Part shown: one piece after another, positions 27,480 through 38,278 of the stretch | Layout: the number at the start of each line of letters is the position of its first letter | Numbering within the stretch: the first letter of the stretch is position 1 | Source: Syngnathus acus | Taxonomy: Eukaryota > Chordata > Actinopteri > Syngnathiformes > Syngnathidae | Length of the DNA stretch: 64,000 bases | NCBI RefSeq assembly: GCF_901709675.1 | Contig: NC_051104.1 | Span: 3,639,501 to 3,703,500, forward strand | Direction: 5' to 3' | Translations under genes and position numbers: made by a program | Notes under the pieces: model-generated | Seen by the model: the letters and a program-made list of their open reading frames with translations, nothing else | The model's database searches: none | What the model was told of the DNA's origin: nothing

Positions 27480-30400
27480 TCAGTAGTCGTCGTAGCGGAA
27501 CGTGTTGCCGTAGCCGTAGCGATAGTCGTAGGCGTCGGCCCGCTCCGTTTTGGTCTGCACCACTTCAGGCTGAAATGAAAGAGACTTGATGACTCCGCCC
27601 GACTCGTCCGTCACCTTGACTTGGGCCGAGTACGCTGACGACGACTCGTCCGGCAGGGACGAGCAGCCGGGGAGCCCGGACTGAACTTTGGGGCATGACT
27701 GGTAGGCGGCGCCCTTCGGACACGGCTGATACGACACCTGAGGACCAACAGCTCGGTCAGCCACATGCACATCTTTCAACAGGTCAAACATCTACACGGA
27801 TCTAATATCCACATGGACATGCTACAAGTCCACCGACTCTTGGAGGACACAATGGTGTTTGATGCATTCTCAACAAGGATCTAAACTTTCGAGGATGTCA
27901 AATCAGGACATGGAGCAAACGTCTACCTTCACTGTGGTGGGACACGGAGCTGTTTGATGCGCTCCGGACGAATAAAGGAATCTACTCGGACTACGGATGT
28001 AAAAGCTGTTTGAGTATAGGAGTCAACTGACTTTGGTCGTGGTGGTGATGATGGTCTGCAGCGCTGCCGGAGAAGCCGGGGGGTTTCCTGGGTAGCGGCA
28101 CGGATAGTCCGAACTGTAATAATGGGGGTTGTCGCCGTAGGGAGTGGAAGTCTTCAGGAGATCCTTCCAGCCCCCTTTTGGCAGCGGCGGATCGAAGGAT
28201 GAGGAGGACGTGGAGATGGGAGCGGACGCCGAGGACGCGGGACCACTGAGAACCGGAGCCACCCTGCAAAAGTCAACGTTGGCTTTAGCCCCTTTGCCGG
28301 CGCCAGGATGTGCCTGCTATAAAGACTGACCTCGGATCGCAGAGTTCTGAGGTGACTGGATAAGACGGTGAGGTCAGGTAGCCTTGGAACTCGTAGCCGC
28401 TTCGACCCACGTAGAGTCTGGGACTGGCTGTCTTTTGCAGGCTGGCCGAAGTCTCTCCCAGCGCATTATGGTGATGGTGGTGGTGGTGGTGGTTGTAGTA
28501 GGGATCCGTACTTTGGAATGCCGGGTAATGCTGAGGGAAGCTCGGCTCAATAAAGGAGATCCGGTCTGCAGACTCCACGCAGGAAAGAAGGGCAGGGCCG
28601 AGAGCCTGAAACCACAGCGGCAACATGATAGTAAGCACAAAAACAGGAGCAGGAGCACCAACAACTCTTTGGTGGAGGGGCTCGGTGCTTGTTTTCATCT
28701 ACCTGGGACTCCACGAGACGTCTTTTTGGTGCAAACGGCGGCGAGCTTACTCGTCTTTTTACCGAACTTCTTCTGGCCTCTGTCTCGGACTTGGACTCTG
28801 GTCTGGGGTGGTCGTGAACCCCTTTGGCCTGAAGAAGCACGGCGATGCGGCGCATTAAGAGAAGCCAAACGGGAAGACCGGCGACAGATCAGTTGAGATT
28901 TAGAGAGATTTGAGTTTTCCATCAGCTAGGGAATGTGCGGCTCACACTAGAGCAGGATCTGATTTGCTCGTTGGAGAACATGAGTACCACACACCTGAAA
29001 GAAGATGGCTTTTCCGTCCACCCTCCAGAAGTTGGTGACGGGGTACCCACTGTGCCCTCGACATGGGAGAAGCTCCAGAGCGCCGCTGCAACTGGGACAA
29101 AGTTTCTCTGGAACGGACAAGAAGACAGCAACGTCACAACAAGGCTCAGGTGGCGCTAGCACGGGTGGCCGAGCCTTACTTTGCTGCTTCTGCCGCGCCT
29201 TATCGCAGATGGCGGGCCGCAGTTGAAGTCGGGAACCGTCGGTCAGCGCACAACCTCGAGCGCAAACCACCACGCCCAAGCACGACTTCTTCAGGATCTG
29301 GCAGTTGTGGTTGTTGGTGTTCCTCATGGCCCAGCCCGACAGGTGGCGTTGCGCGTTCTTGTCCTCGGCTGAAAAGGCCATTAGCTTAGTAGCGTCTTAG
29401 CTCAACCAGATCACATTTGCTGCTTTCTCACCGCTGTAGATGTAACGCACGTAGCCATCCGTCCACTCTTGGAAGGCGTCAAACTGCTTTGTGTCCTACA
29501 AACAGTTGTTAGCGTTAACAACCTCGGCGGCTACAACTTTCTTCGATTTAGCGACAAGTTGACACATGGAACAATAACACAAGGACAGTGCAAGACGTCA
29601 ATTGAAAGACGCGTAAAGAGGAGACCAGAAAAAGAGCAGATGTTTCATTTTTCTATTGAAAGATATCGATCAGTCATGTGTGCTGTGTGTGTGCGTGTGC
29701 GCGCACATTCACGCTTGTTGTTTCAACAGTAAAAACTGGTTCTTGTATTTTTGTTCCCAGTGAAACCAAAACACACACACATTCACACACACCCCTCCTA
29801 AACTCTTTTAGTGTGTCCTATGCATTTTACTGAAAAGGCCATGATTGATTGTCATTCAAAATTGTATTCTCAATTCTGCAATTCTGATCACTTCTATTAT
29901 ATTGCCCATAACAATACTCCTAATAATAATGTGAGCAAACGTTTTTGTTGAGCAGACGATTTGACTTTTCCAACATGTCACTGTATAGCAAAGATCAATA
30001 ATTGGTTGTTTGATTCTTTCTGATCAAAGTGATATATTGGTGCTCAACAAATATATATTTTTTAAAATCAGCGGTGCAAGAAAACCTTCCGAGATTAATT
30101 TTAGGCGCCGGTTTGAGTTCCGCCCTTGTTTTTTTTCCTTCGCATCATCCGGGTTTCGTAATCCAAAAATATCAACATGAATAATAATCATATGATTTGG
30201 TAATATTGATGAATGAAGGGTTTAATTTCTGAAACGGCATAGCTCTGAATTACAACCCCTGGTCAGACCTGTATTGCGCAAGCTTTAGTTAAAAAAGAAA
30301 ATATTCGAAACAGCTGATCTCAGATTTGAAATCGGCGTCAAAAATACATTCATAAAGGTCATGTCTGATTCTGTGGGCGAGGGTTCTGTATTATTTGGAT

Positions 30401-30587
30401 GTAAGAAAGGCACACGTCTCGTATCCCATCTTTACTTGCTCAATCAATCCTGAGAAAATGATAAAAAGCAAAGAAAGGATGCAAAATGAGCAACCTGCGG
30501 GAGTTTGGGGTCGTTGATGTCCCAAGTGGCCTTCATGCCGAAGGAGCACACGCAGTCAGCCTCCTCGCGATCCTCCACTCCAGACAT
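27480..30587 (-). CDS. gcm2: Glial cells missing homolog 2 transcription factor
   Basis: Zinc-containing DNA-binding transcription factor; in vertebrates it specifies parathyroid and, in fish, gill-related tissue and ionocytes. Exons: 30587-30495, 29495-29432, 29368-29180, 29107-28995, 28828-28703, 28605-28331, 28263-28032, 27737-27480; 1350 nt, 449 aa, all phases agree. The GCM domain spans exons 1-5: [122 protein letters not shown] and [10 protein letters not shown] match GCM2 better than GCM1. The C-terminal half has an eight-His run (28470-28495) and the family motif [15 protein letters not shown], split by the last intron. Start chosen at [11 protein letters not shown]; upstream in the same frame only a TTG is seen. 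It is divergent to sycp2l, as in human 6p24. Confidence 0.95.
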
Positions 30588-30809
30588 CCTCAAACTGATC
30601 CCGGTCCCGCTCTTGAGCTCGAAATCGGTCCCGGTCCTCCTGTTGCTTTCAGGTACTTGAGGGGCGGCTTTGGCGTACGCAACAAGTCCAGACTGCAAAA
30701 GTCCTCAAAAGATGGTCAAAGATTGGCGCCGTTGCAACTCGCCTGACGATTCAGTCGCAGCCAAAAAGAAGGTGAGACGCTCAACACGCTCCTGAGGGAG
30801 GGACCTCCA

Positions 30810-30810
<1 letters not shown>

Positions 30811-30902
<92 letters not shown>

Positions 30903-30905
30903 GAG
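30811..30905. repeat. (GT)n followed by (GA)n microsatellite
   Basis: About ten GT units run directly into about thirty-five GA units with minor interruptions. It lies upstream of gcm2 exon 1. Confidence 0.97.
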
Positions 30906-31356
30906 CAAGTACATGTAGGGATGTTGTGGAAACAAGCATGTTTCTCCCAAAACAAACAAGTCATTAGTCATCAATTACAGAAAGTGTGTGTGTGTGTGTG
31001 TGTGTTTGTGCTTGTGCCCATCTGAAAACATTGCGTTACAATGTTGCGTTCTCTTCACAAAACCTCTTGAAACATGCCAATCACAGCTGAGAACTGAGAC
31101 CACTGCCCAGACAATTCCCATTAGTACACTCTTATAAACATAGTTATTAATCTGCACTCAAAGTTGTGAAACGTATAATAAGCGTAGTGGCGTAGTCTAA
31201 AGTTAGATCAAAATTACCTTTCTATAATGGATACATATTTAAGCATGAGTCCAAAATGATCAAATTGACTCGTACAAAGCTGAGATCAACCGGAGTCAAA
31301 TTTCCTGTTTGGCATGCACAAACTTGGCCGATAAAGCTGATTCTGATTCTAATATA

Positions 31357-31486
31357 GACGTCTATTTTAGGTTTACACATAGACCAATCCAAACAACTTC
31401 TGTATATTATTTATACAATTTACAGCTGGTTGAGAGTTTAAAATTTTGAAATATGATCATATTTGATGTTTTTAATTTTGTCGTCT

Positions 31487-31567
<81 letters not shown>

Positions 31568-31600
31568 GTCTAAATTAGATCTACACATAGACGGGCTCAC
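31357..31600. repeat. (AT)n microsatellite with a duplicated flanking motif
   Basis: A roughly 70-bp TA run spans 31492-31563. Immediately right of it is TAGACGTCTAAATTAGATC followed by TACACATAGAC. A closely related block, TAGACGTCTATTTTAGGTT followed by TACACATAGAC, lies about 200 bp to the left at 31357-31385. A shorter GTCGTCTAAATT sits just left of the TA run. The arrangement suggests part of an interspersed element rather than a simple microsatellite, but no family was recognised. Confidence 0.6.
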
Positions 31601-32957
31601 AAGGTAACCAAGTTGTATTCATGTTGGATGACTGTGTTTTAAACAACAGTCATTGATCAATGTACAGTGTGCTTTTCATTTCATTTCACGTTTCTTTAGG
31701 CCAGATCTGGGCTCAGAGTGTATAAAATAGCCGTTTACACGACTGGCGATCGGGTTCAGCAGCCAAAATCGAAATCATCATGGGAGCCATGCTGTGAACA
31801 ACTGGCGGCTGATCTGTCTTTACTTTTCTAAATCGATGACGCCTCCCCACTAGGAGGCAGCAACGCGCTTAATCTTCCGTTCGGGCTGAAAAATGAATAA
31901 GAAACAGCGGTGCGTTGCGAGTTTGTTTGGCCCCATTTGACGCCCGATACTTGATAATCCCGATTTATTTCTCAAAGACAGACACCAAGAATGATGCTTA
32001 TAGGTGAGTGCTCAAAGCTTCGTTCTTGAAGGGTGTTTTGTCCTGCAATGTTTGTTCGTTTAATTATCCATTTGCAGCAAAACGATGGCAAGTTCACGGC
32101 GGGTTTTATTGTGTGTGTGTGTGTGTGTGCGTGTTTTTTTTTTTTTTTTACCCAGTACATGGCGTTAGTTGTGCAATTCCGCTCTTCTGTGACGCAGATC
32201 CTAATCGGTCGTATGATAGAGCTTGCAAAACTGTCTCACGTTTTATGGTACAACCATGGGCGGCGGCGGGTATTAAGTTTCATAGAATGCTGCTGAGATG
32301 TTTACTGTTGTCCTTTTTTTTTCTTCTCCATACAGCTGTTGCAGCATCTCCACAAATGATCTAATGACCAAGTTCAACATGCAACAATGTAGAAAGAGCG
32401 CCTTGGAGAAGACTGCCTTCTACTCTCTCCTGTTATCGCTGGTGAATTAAAAGAACAAAAATATATTCTCCTTTGTCTCGAGTCTACTTGGTGATCTCTG
32501 TAAAACTGATGTAAAACCAATGTCAAACAATATTATTGCCAATGTCTGACATATTTTCTGTTTTTGTAAAGGTCTTTGTGACGGTGAAATGTATTGTTTG
32601 TCACAATGAGCAACCGCACTTTATTATATTTCATATTTAATAGAAGTCTATAAGACAAATAATGGAGTAGGGTTTGAATTTGGTTTGAATGTAAAATTAT
32701 TATTATTATTATTAAAAGTCCAGCAAACGTAGAGACGGCTAAAAAAAAAACTTTCAAATTAGCACCCTCCGGCATAAAATGAGTCGTCTGGCCCGCAGTC
32801 GGAAAAAAAACATAAGAGGGAGAAATTGAGCGGACTTGAAGAACACGCGTGATGGCCTCCAAGCTTCTTCCGCACCAAAGTTGGAGACCGAAAAGGTAAG
32901 TTAGTGTCCAGCATTGGAAAGAATTGAAGGAACGCGCTTCTTCCATCCGCTTCGTGG

Positions 32958-32969
32958 TGCGCATGCGCA
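32958..32969. promoter_or_regulatory. NRF1-type palindrome TGCGCATGCGCA
   Basis: Perfect 12-bp match to the palindromic NRF1 consensus (YGCGCAYGCGCR), about 400 bp upstream of the sycp2l start and 115 bp left of the MITE. Such sites are typical of CpG-type promoters, including germline genes. Occupancy is not known. Confidence 0.45.
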
Positions 32970-33085
32970 ATCGCCCCTGAAAGGATCTTTGACTTGCACT
33001 GTGCGTTCTTTTTTAGTAAACTTTTTGTAGTTGATTATAAAAAGCTTTTTAACCATGTCGTTTGTGGATGGAAGTGGTTCTATAA

Positions 33086-33284
33086 CGGGTGGGCAATTCT
33101 GGTCCTGGAGGCCGGTGTCCTGCATTTTGATAGTTCTCCCTGCTGCAACACACCTCATTCAAATGATCTGGATTGTTATCCAGCTTCTGCAGACCTTCTG
33201 ACCATTTGAATCAGATGTGTTGCAACAGGGTGACAGAAAACATGCAGGACACCGGCCGTCCAGGACCGGATTTGCCCACCCCTG
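33086..33284. mobile_element. hAT-type hairpin MITE with 8-bp target duplication
   Basis: A 199-bp near-palindrome: the left arm (GGGTGGGCAATTCTGGTCC...) pairs over roughly 95 bp with the right arm (...GACCGGATTTGCCCACCCC). The terminus CAGGGGTGGGCAA, intact at the right end, is hAT-like. The flanks are TTCTATAA (33078-33085) and CTCTATAA (33285-33292), an 8-bp duplication with one mismatch, as expected for hAT. It has no coding capacity, and similar sequences are frequent in fish genomes. It lies immediately upstream of the predicted sycp2l exon 1. Confidence 0.85.
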
Positions 33285-33287
33285 CTC

Positions 33288-33293
33288 TATAAA
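33288..33293 (+). promoter_or_regulatory. TATA box candidate for sycp2l
   Basis: TATAAA about 75 bp upstream of the predicted sycp2l initiator codon, leaving room for a short 5' UTR. The hexamer overlaps the right target-site copy of the hAT MITE. Function is inferred from position only. Confidence 0.4.
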
Positions 33294-33366
33294 GACTCGG
33301 TCTGTCTTGCCTGCTGCCTCACGAGTCCTAACGAGCTGCAGCTGCGAGCGTCGCCGATTCCACAGC

Positions 33367-36300
33367 ATGGTACGTACCAGTTCTTTCCTAATTCGATCGT
33401 TCTAATCACGTTTATTAAATTTATTAGGTGGCCTTGTATCTTGTCACTTGCGTGCGAACGCGTTTTATGTTCGGTCAAAGTGGTTTTGATTAAGCCTGTG
33501 ATAGAATGGAACTGCTTTGCTTTCAAATGACTCGCGTTCATCCTGGTCATCGTTCGAGATTCAAATAGCTCCCGCTTGAACGTGAGTTTGTCTCTCATTT
33601 CATTGTGTGTATGAGAGTGCGTGCTGCAGCGCGCAAACCTCAAAGTACAGTAACAGTAGAAGGTAAAATGAGCGCCCTCTCGTGGTGCATGTAAACAAGA
33701 CATCTGTGTTCGTAGTCGGTGTTTTAAATGAGGGCAGTGGCGTCAATCAAATCAACTCCGATCCTCGAGAGTCGCTATCCAGCCTGTTTCAGAGATTTCC
33801 TCTTATTAATCAATCGAATCAAAAATAAATTGATTTGATCAAACTTCTGCAGTGCTTGGCGATGAGCTGATTGTTAGAATCGGGTGCGTTGAATGAGGGG
33901 AAACTTTGAGAAGAAGCTGTTGAAGCCCACTGAACCTGCCCATCGCCCTCTTGAAACATCTGTCAGCTGGAGATGGAGGCCTGTCTGTCACGCCGAGACT
34001 CTCCTCGATTGGCTCGTGTGCTTCGTGACGAAGGCGTGAGCCCGAGCACACTCACCCAATTAAACCTGCTCGTTTGCAAGGTACCCGCCACGCCCTGCAA
34101 CACGTTGTCACATTGTCAGAATAACAAATCATCCCTTCCTGTGACGATCAGAGGCTAAGCTCAGCTGACTTTGGCCCAGTGGGTGTGGTCTTGAAGTCTT
34201 TGGAGATTCTGGTGGACAACAGGGATCTCCACGAAACCCTGGTCGGTCTCGGGATCACACACCAAGTATGTCACGCATGTCACAAATTTGATATCTTCCA
34301 AGTCCATGCAAATTTGTCGTCATCATCAGCCGGTGTGATGATGTCACGGTTTGGGTTTAGGTGCTGTCTTGGTTCCAAACATTGCGGAAACTCTTGGCCA
34401 CGTCTGCATCCCCGAAAGGCTCGGCTCAAACACTGCTGGTCGAGCGCTTCTACGACTTCCTGCTGGTGAGGTGCACGATGGGAAGGCGAGGGGTTGTTTC
34501 CGTGACAACGCTTTTGTGCTTCTGTCTTCTAGCTGCTGAGCCGCTCGTGTCTTCCAGGTCGGTCACGCCACAGGTCTTGTGAGCTCAAGTGGCAGGACCT
34601 CTGATTTCTGTCTGTTGCTCCTTCAGGCTTGGAACGGTCTTTGACCCTTATGGAACTTCTGCACACGCTGCTGGAATCGCAACTTCTCTTCAATGTCAGA
34701 CTGGAGGTAAGCGCGGATTATGATTCTCCTCTCATTGGTGGCGCTGTACTTTGCTGCTGTTTTTGTCTTTGCGGTCAGGCGGCGAGAACTTTCAACAGCA
34801 TCCTGGATTCTTTGGGCCGGGATGAGAGGAAGCACGTCCAGTCGGAGCGAATGCTACTGCAGATGATGTGACTATTGTGGAGCTAAGCACAAGGACACTT
34901 GCACATTGCCGCACTATGCTCGGACTCATTGGGCTGACGCCGCAGGCCGACGGTGGCGTCGACCATTCGGACAATCGGAGGTGAGTGGACAGAGTCCGGA
35001 GAGGCCGCGAACGAACGGCTTTGGGGGGAATTCGAGTCAAGCCCAAGCCAGCGGCGATCCAAAAGGAGCCTGACGTTCCCTCAGATTGGATCGGGAGCTC
35101 AATATTTGAGCAGCGGCGCGCTTGTCTTGCAGACTACGAGTTGCAGGTGAGCCTATCGGAGGCTTTGTGCCGTATGATTCCCAGGGAGGAGCGAGTCCAG
35201 CGGGTCAACGAGTGGTTCTCCTGCTCGGACATCGCCGGCGCGTTCTGTCTCATCACATCTGCGGACTTTGAGACGGTCGGTGTTGAAGCACGCTCTCCTG
35301 TGCGCCCGTCCCGTCTGTCTCTGACCCGTTTGTCTCGTCTTCGACCCGTGCAACTCCAAGGATTGTCGGCGGTTCCTCAACTTCGTTAACCGCGGCCAAG
35401 GCAATTATAGAAGGTAGAACATTTGCCGTCCGGCACATTTGCCGCCCGGTCGCTCGACTGTCGTTTTGTATGTTAGGGTTTGGACCTTCCCGTGCATGGG
35501 AGCCTTCCTGGAGAGCACAGAGGTCAAGCGCAGACGCGTGTCGGGGGGGGGCATATATGAGGCGCCTGTGCTCACTCTGCCGCCTCCTCTTCCTCAGCTC
35601 TTTGGGCCCAAAGATGACAAGTTGGATGAGTTCTGGGTAGACTTCAACTTTGGATCCCAGTGTGTCAGCTTTTTCGTAGACCTTCCTCAGGTAGTCGTGA
35701 CGCCCCTTTTCGCCTCATTTGTGTTGTGAGAGTGCCTTGTTTGTTTCAGGGCTTCCTGTGGGGTTCTTTGCATTTGCTCAAGGAAGAGGTGTCCCGGTAC
35801 CAGCTGGAGCTCCAGCAAGATGGTGTGTTTGGAGGTGTCACAGATGCAGGTTCCATTCAGGAAAGGTTAGCTTAGGCTGAACGGTTCCAAGTGTTTTTGT
35901 TCCCAGAAGGAGGCGAGGCTCAGGTGATCCTCACTGTCCTTCTGAAGTCTCCGATCACGCACCTGGACAGCAAAGGCAGTAGAGTCCAGCTGCGCTTCAA
36001 GCCCGAGCTGCTTGGAGAGCTGGAGGCGGCGGCCGCGAAGGTCTTTCCGGGAGAGGTGGGGCGTCTCACCAACGCCCGGAGGGCTCGTTTGGGCTGGCTC
36101 ATTTTCAGGAGGAGCTGACTGACTCATGGCTTTGTGCAAGCAGGAAGGCCACAAAGACGCGAGCGAGCGAGCCTGGGCCTCCCCCTTGCCTACAAGACCG
36201 CCGGCCCGGAGATACAGGAAGAAGACATGTAGCCGGACTTTGAAAGGTCAGTCCGACCTCCTCTCATCTGCCATGGCCCCGCTGACGAACGTCCATCTGT

Positions 36301-38034
36301 CGTCGGCGTGCGTGCAGTTCTTCCACTGTCGTCCCCGAGCAGCGATGACCAAGACTTAGCTGCCACGGTAACCTTTTGGCGACATCTTAATTCCAAGTAT
36401 TGCTGGTGGTCTTTTAGGACTGGCCGATGAGTCCAATGTGTTGACCAGAGTTAAAAAAAAAACCGAATCATGGTTGTTCAAATCAGAAATGTCATTGACA
36501 CTTTTTGTTTTCTTGACATTAGACTCCAAGTAGTAAATGGGCGTCTGACCTCTTTGACCAACATGCGTGCGCCACGCCGTTGAAAGTCTCTGGCGAGAGC
36601 GCTCCGGAGAGCCCGCTTCAAGGCAAGAACGCAGGTCGTGGTTGGATATTCTCATGAAAAGAAACTGAAACCTTGAATGGCAGTGCCAGGTGGTCATGTG
36701 GGTGCGGAACCTCTGATTTTCGGGGAAGAGAGCTTGGACTTTGGAGAAGACATCTGTCTGCAGGAAACGTCCTGTTTGAAGAGGAAGCAAACGGCTCAAG
36801 ATTCAGGTGTCACTTCATTGTATTCAAATTTGGTGGCCTCAATTAAGATCAGAAGGGGGAGGCCAGGCCAGGCACAAATGTTGTCCTTGCGGTGGTCTTG
36901 CGAGACATAGAATTTTGCACGTGCAAGGTGTCAACGCTCTGGTCAGTTTGGCTCGGCATATTATCAACGCCGCTTCTCGTTTGCTCGGGCGAGGTTTCCT
37001 GACTGACGAACGCGAAACCCCGAGGAAGTCCGGAGGCGCTCGGCCTAGTGAGTTTCGAGGGGCGTCGCCCGAGCAGCTGCCCCAGGAGGAGATGGAGCCG
37101 CCTGAAACTGAAGAGCCGCCCCAGGAAGGGGAAGAGCCGTCGGTGGACATGACTTCCGGCATCAAGGAAGCTTTTGACATCATCAAAAGGAACCTCCAAC
37201 AGCATCACGATGTCTGTCATTTGATCATTTCTAGATCAGTCCATTCTTTGCATCCCTTTCAGACAACCTGTACATTTCTTGCAGGACTGCTGGCAGAAGG
37301 TCCAAGACCAAAGTCTCCTATCGCTCAAAGAGCAAGAGCGACACGTCACCTCGCTCTTTGAAGACATCCGCCAACACAGGTAGTGAGCCCGTGCCCAGCC
37401 CCACGACACCAGCCCATCCTTCTGTCCGCGCCGCTCCTCATTCATTGTGTGTTTGTGTGTGTGTGTGTAGGGCAGTTCTGCTTCACCACTTTGAGAAGTC
37501 TGTGGCAGAGCATCTCAAGTGTTTGGAGGAAACATCCAGGACCTATCTCAACATGTACTCACAGTTACAGGTCATGATGTCAGAACGACGCAAGCACAAA
37601 ACTGAAATGGATTCAAGTGGCATCGTGCGTGCAAATAAAAAGATAGCTTGCGTGATGTCGCTATCCACATCGGATGGAGATGAGCCACAATATCTCGTGA
37701 TTCAGAGCAGATATTGATCTGACTCCGAACGGGTTCAGACTCGGCTGAGAACGGAACCGGAGCAGATCTGTTCCACGTGATTCAGACTGGATCCGGATAC
37801 CATTTGGACCACAGCCACACCAAAATGACATTTCTTTTTCTTCTTTTTGTTTCTTCCAGTCGGAGAGGCGTCGACTGTCCGACTTTTGCGAGCAACACAA
37901 GCTGAGGTGAGTGTGACCTTTGACCCATACAGTTGGATTGGCCTTGGCAGTGGGCGTAAAGGTTTGCGGGCGCGTGTCGTCTCAGGTTGAGGTCCTTGGA
38001 CGAAGCAGGAGTGGAGCCTGAGTCTGGCCATTGA
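33367..38034 (+). CDS. sycp2l: Synaptonemal complex protein 2-like
   Basis: Meiotic chromosome-axis/centromere-associated protein related to SYCP2. Exons: 33367-33369 (ATG only), 33967-34080, 34152-34265, 34361-34465, 34533-34557, 34627-34706, 34779-34867, 34946-34980, 35133-35275, 35361-35413, 35477-35522, 35598-35690, 35750-35822, 35907-36055, 36144-36246, 36318-36367, 36523-36622, 36684-36806, 36928-37211, 37285-37379, 37471-37570, 37860-37906, 37986-38034; about 690 aa, all in phase. Diagnostic family matches: AARTFNSILDSLGRDERK, YELQVSLSEALCRM, DDKLDEFWVDFNFGSQCVSF, LLKSPITHLDSK; coiled-coil-like C-terminus (LLSLKEQERHVTSLFED, SERRRLSDFCEQHKLR). The middle (exons 15-19) is low-complexity and unlike human. 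The start may instead be the ATG at 33973 in exon 2. Exon 17 seems to use a GC donor. SYCP2 proper is the alternative; adjacency to gcm2 favours sycp2l. Confidence 0.88.
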
Positions 38035-38096
38035 GATGCAATCGACCCCTTTTGGATCGTTTTTCTTTTTGGATTTGACCCTTTGTTCAGTATGTA

Positions 38097-38102
38097 AATA
38101 AA
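38097..38102 (+). terminator. AATAAA poly(A) signal of sycp2l
   Basis: AATAAA lies 62 bp after the sycp2l stop codon, in the right orientation, and is followed by a GT/T-containing stretch. The Rex3 insertion begins about 175 bp further on, so the gene end appears undisturbed. Confidence 0.75.
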
Positions 38103-38278
38103 AGCATATCAGCATTTGCAGGAGTTCCCTCGCGTGCATGCGTACGCACGTCGACGGCCTGGCCAACCGTACTTTTTTTTTTTTCTCCCCAACATCCTCA
38201 AGAGGTTGTCTGGACACAATTGGATTTCAGCCCCTCATGGCTTTCAGCCAGCCACTAAAAACCGAAACATGATTCAGT

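Larger units (their letters stand above)
30588..33085. other. gcm2-sycp2l divergent intergenic region
   Basis: About 2.5 kb of mostly A/T-rich non-coding DNA that must contain the gcm2 promoter and upstream sycp2l control sequence. It holds a GT/GA microsatellite (30811-30905), an (AT)n tract with repeated flanks (31357-31600), short TG and T runs near 32115-32150, and an NRF1-type palindrome (32958-32969). No coding exon was recognised. Confidence 0.6.

Noticed and set aside
28384-28896. 170-codon plus-strand open frame
   Set aside because: Antisense shadow of gcm2 exons 5 and 6, including the complement of the His run.
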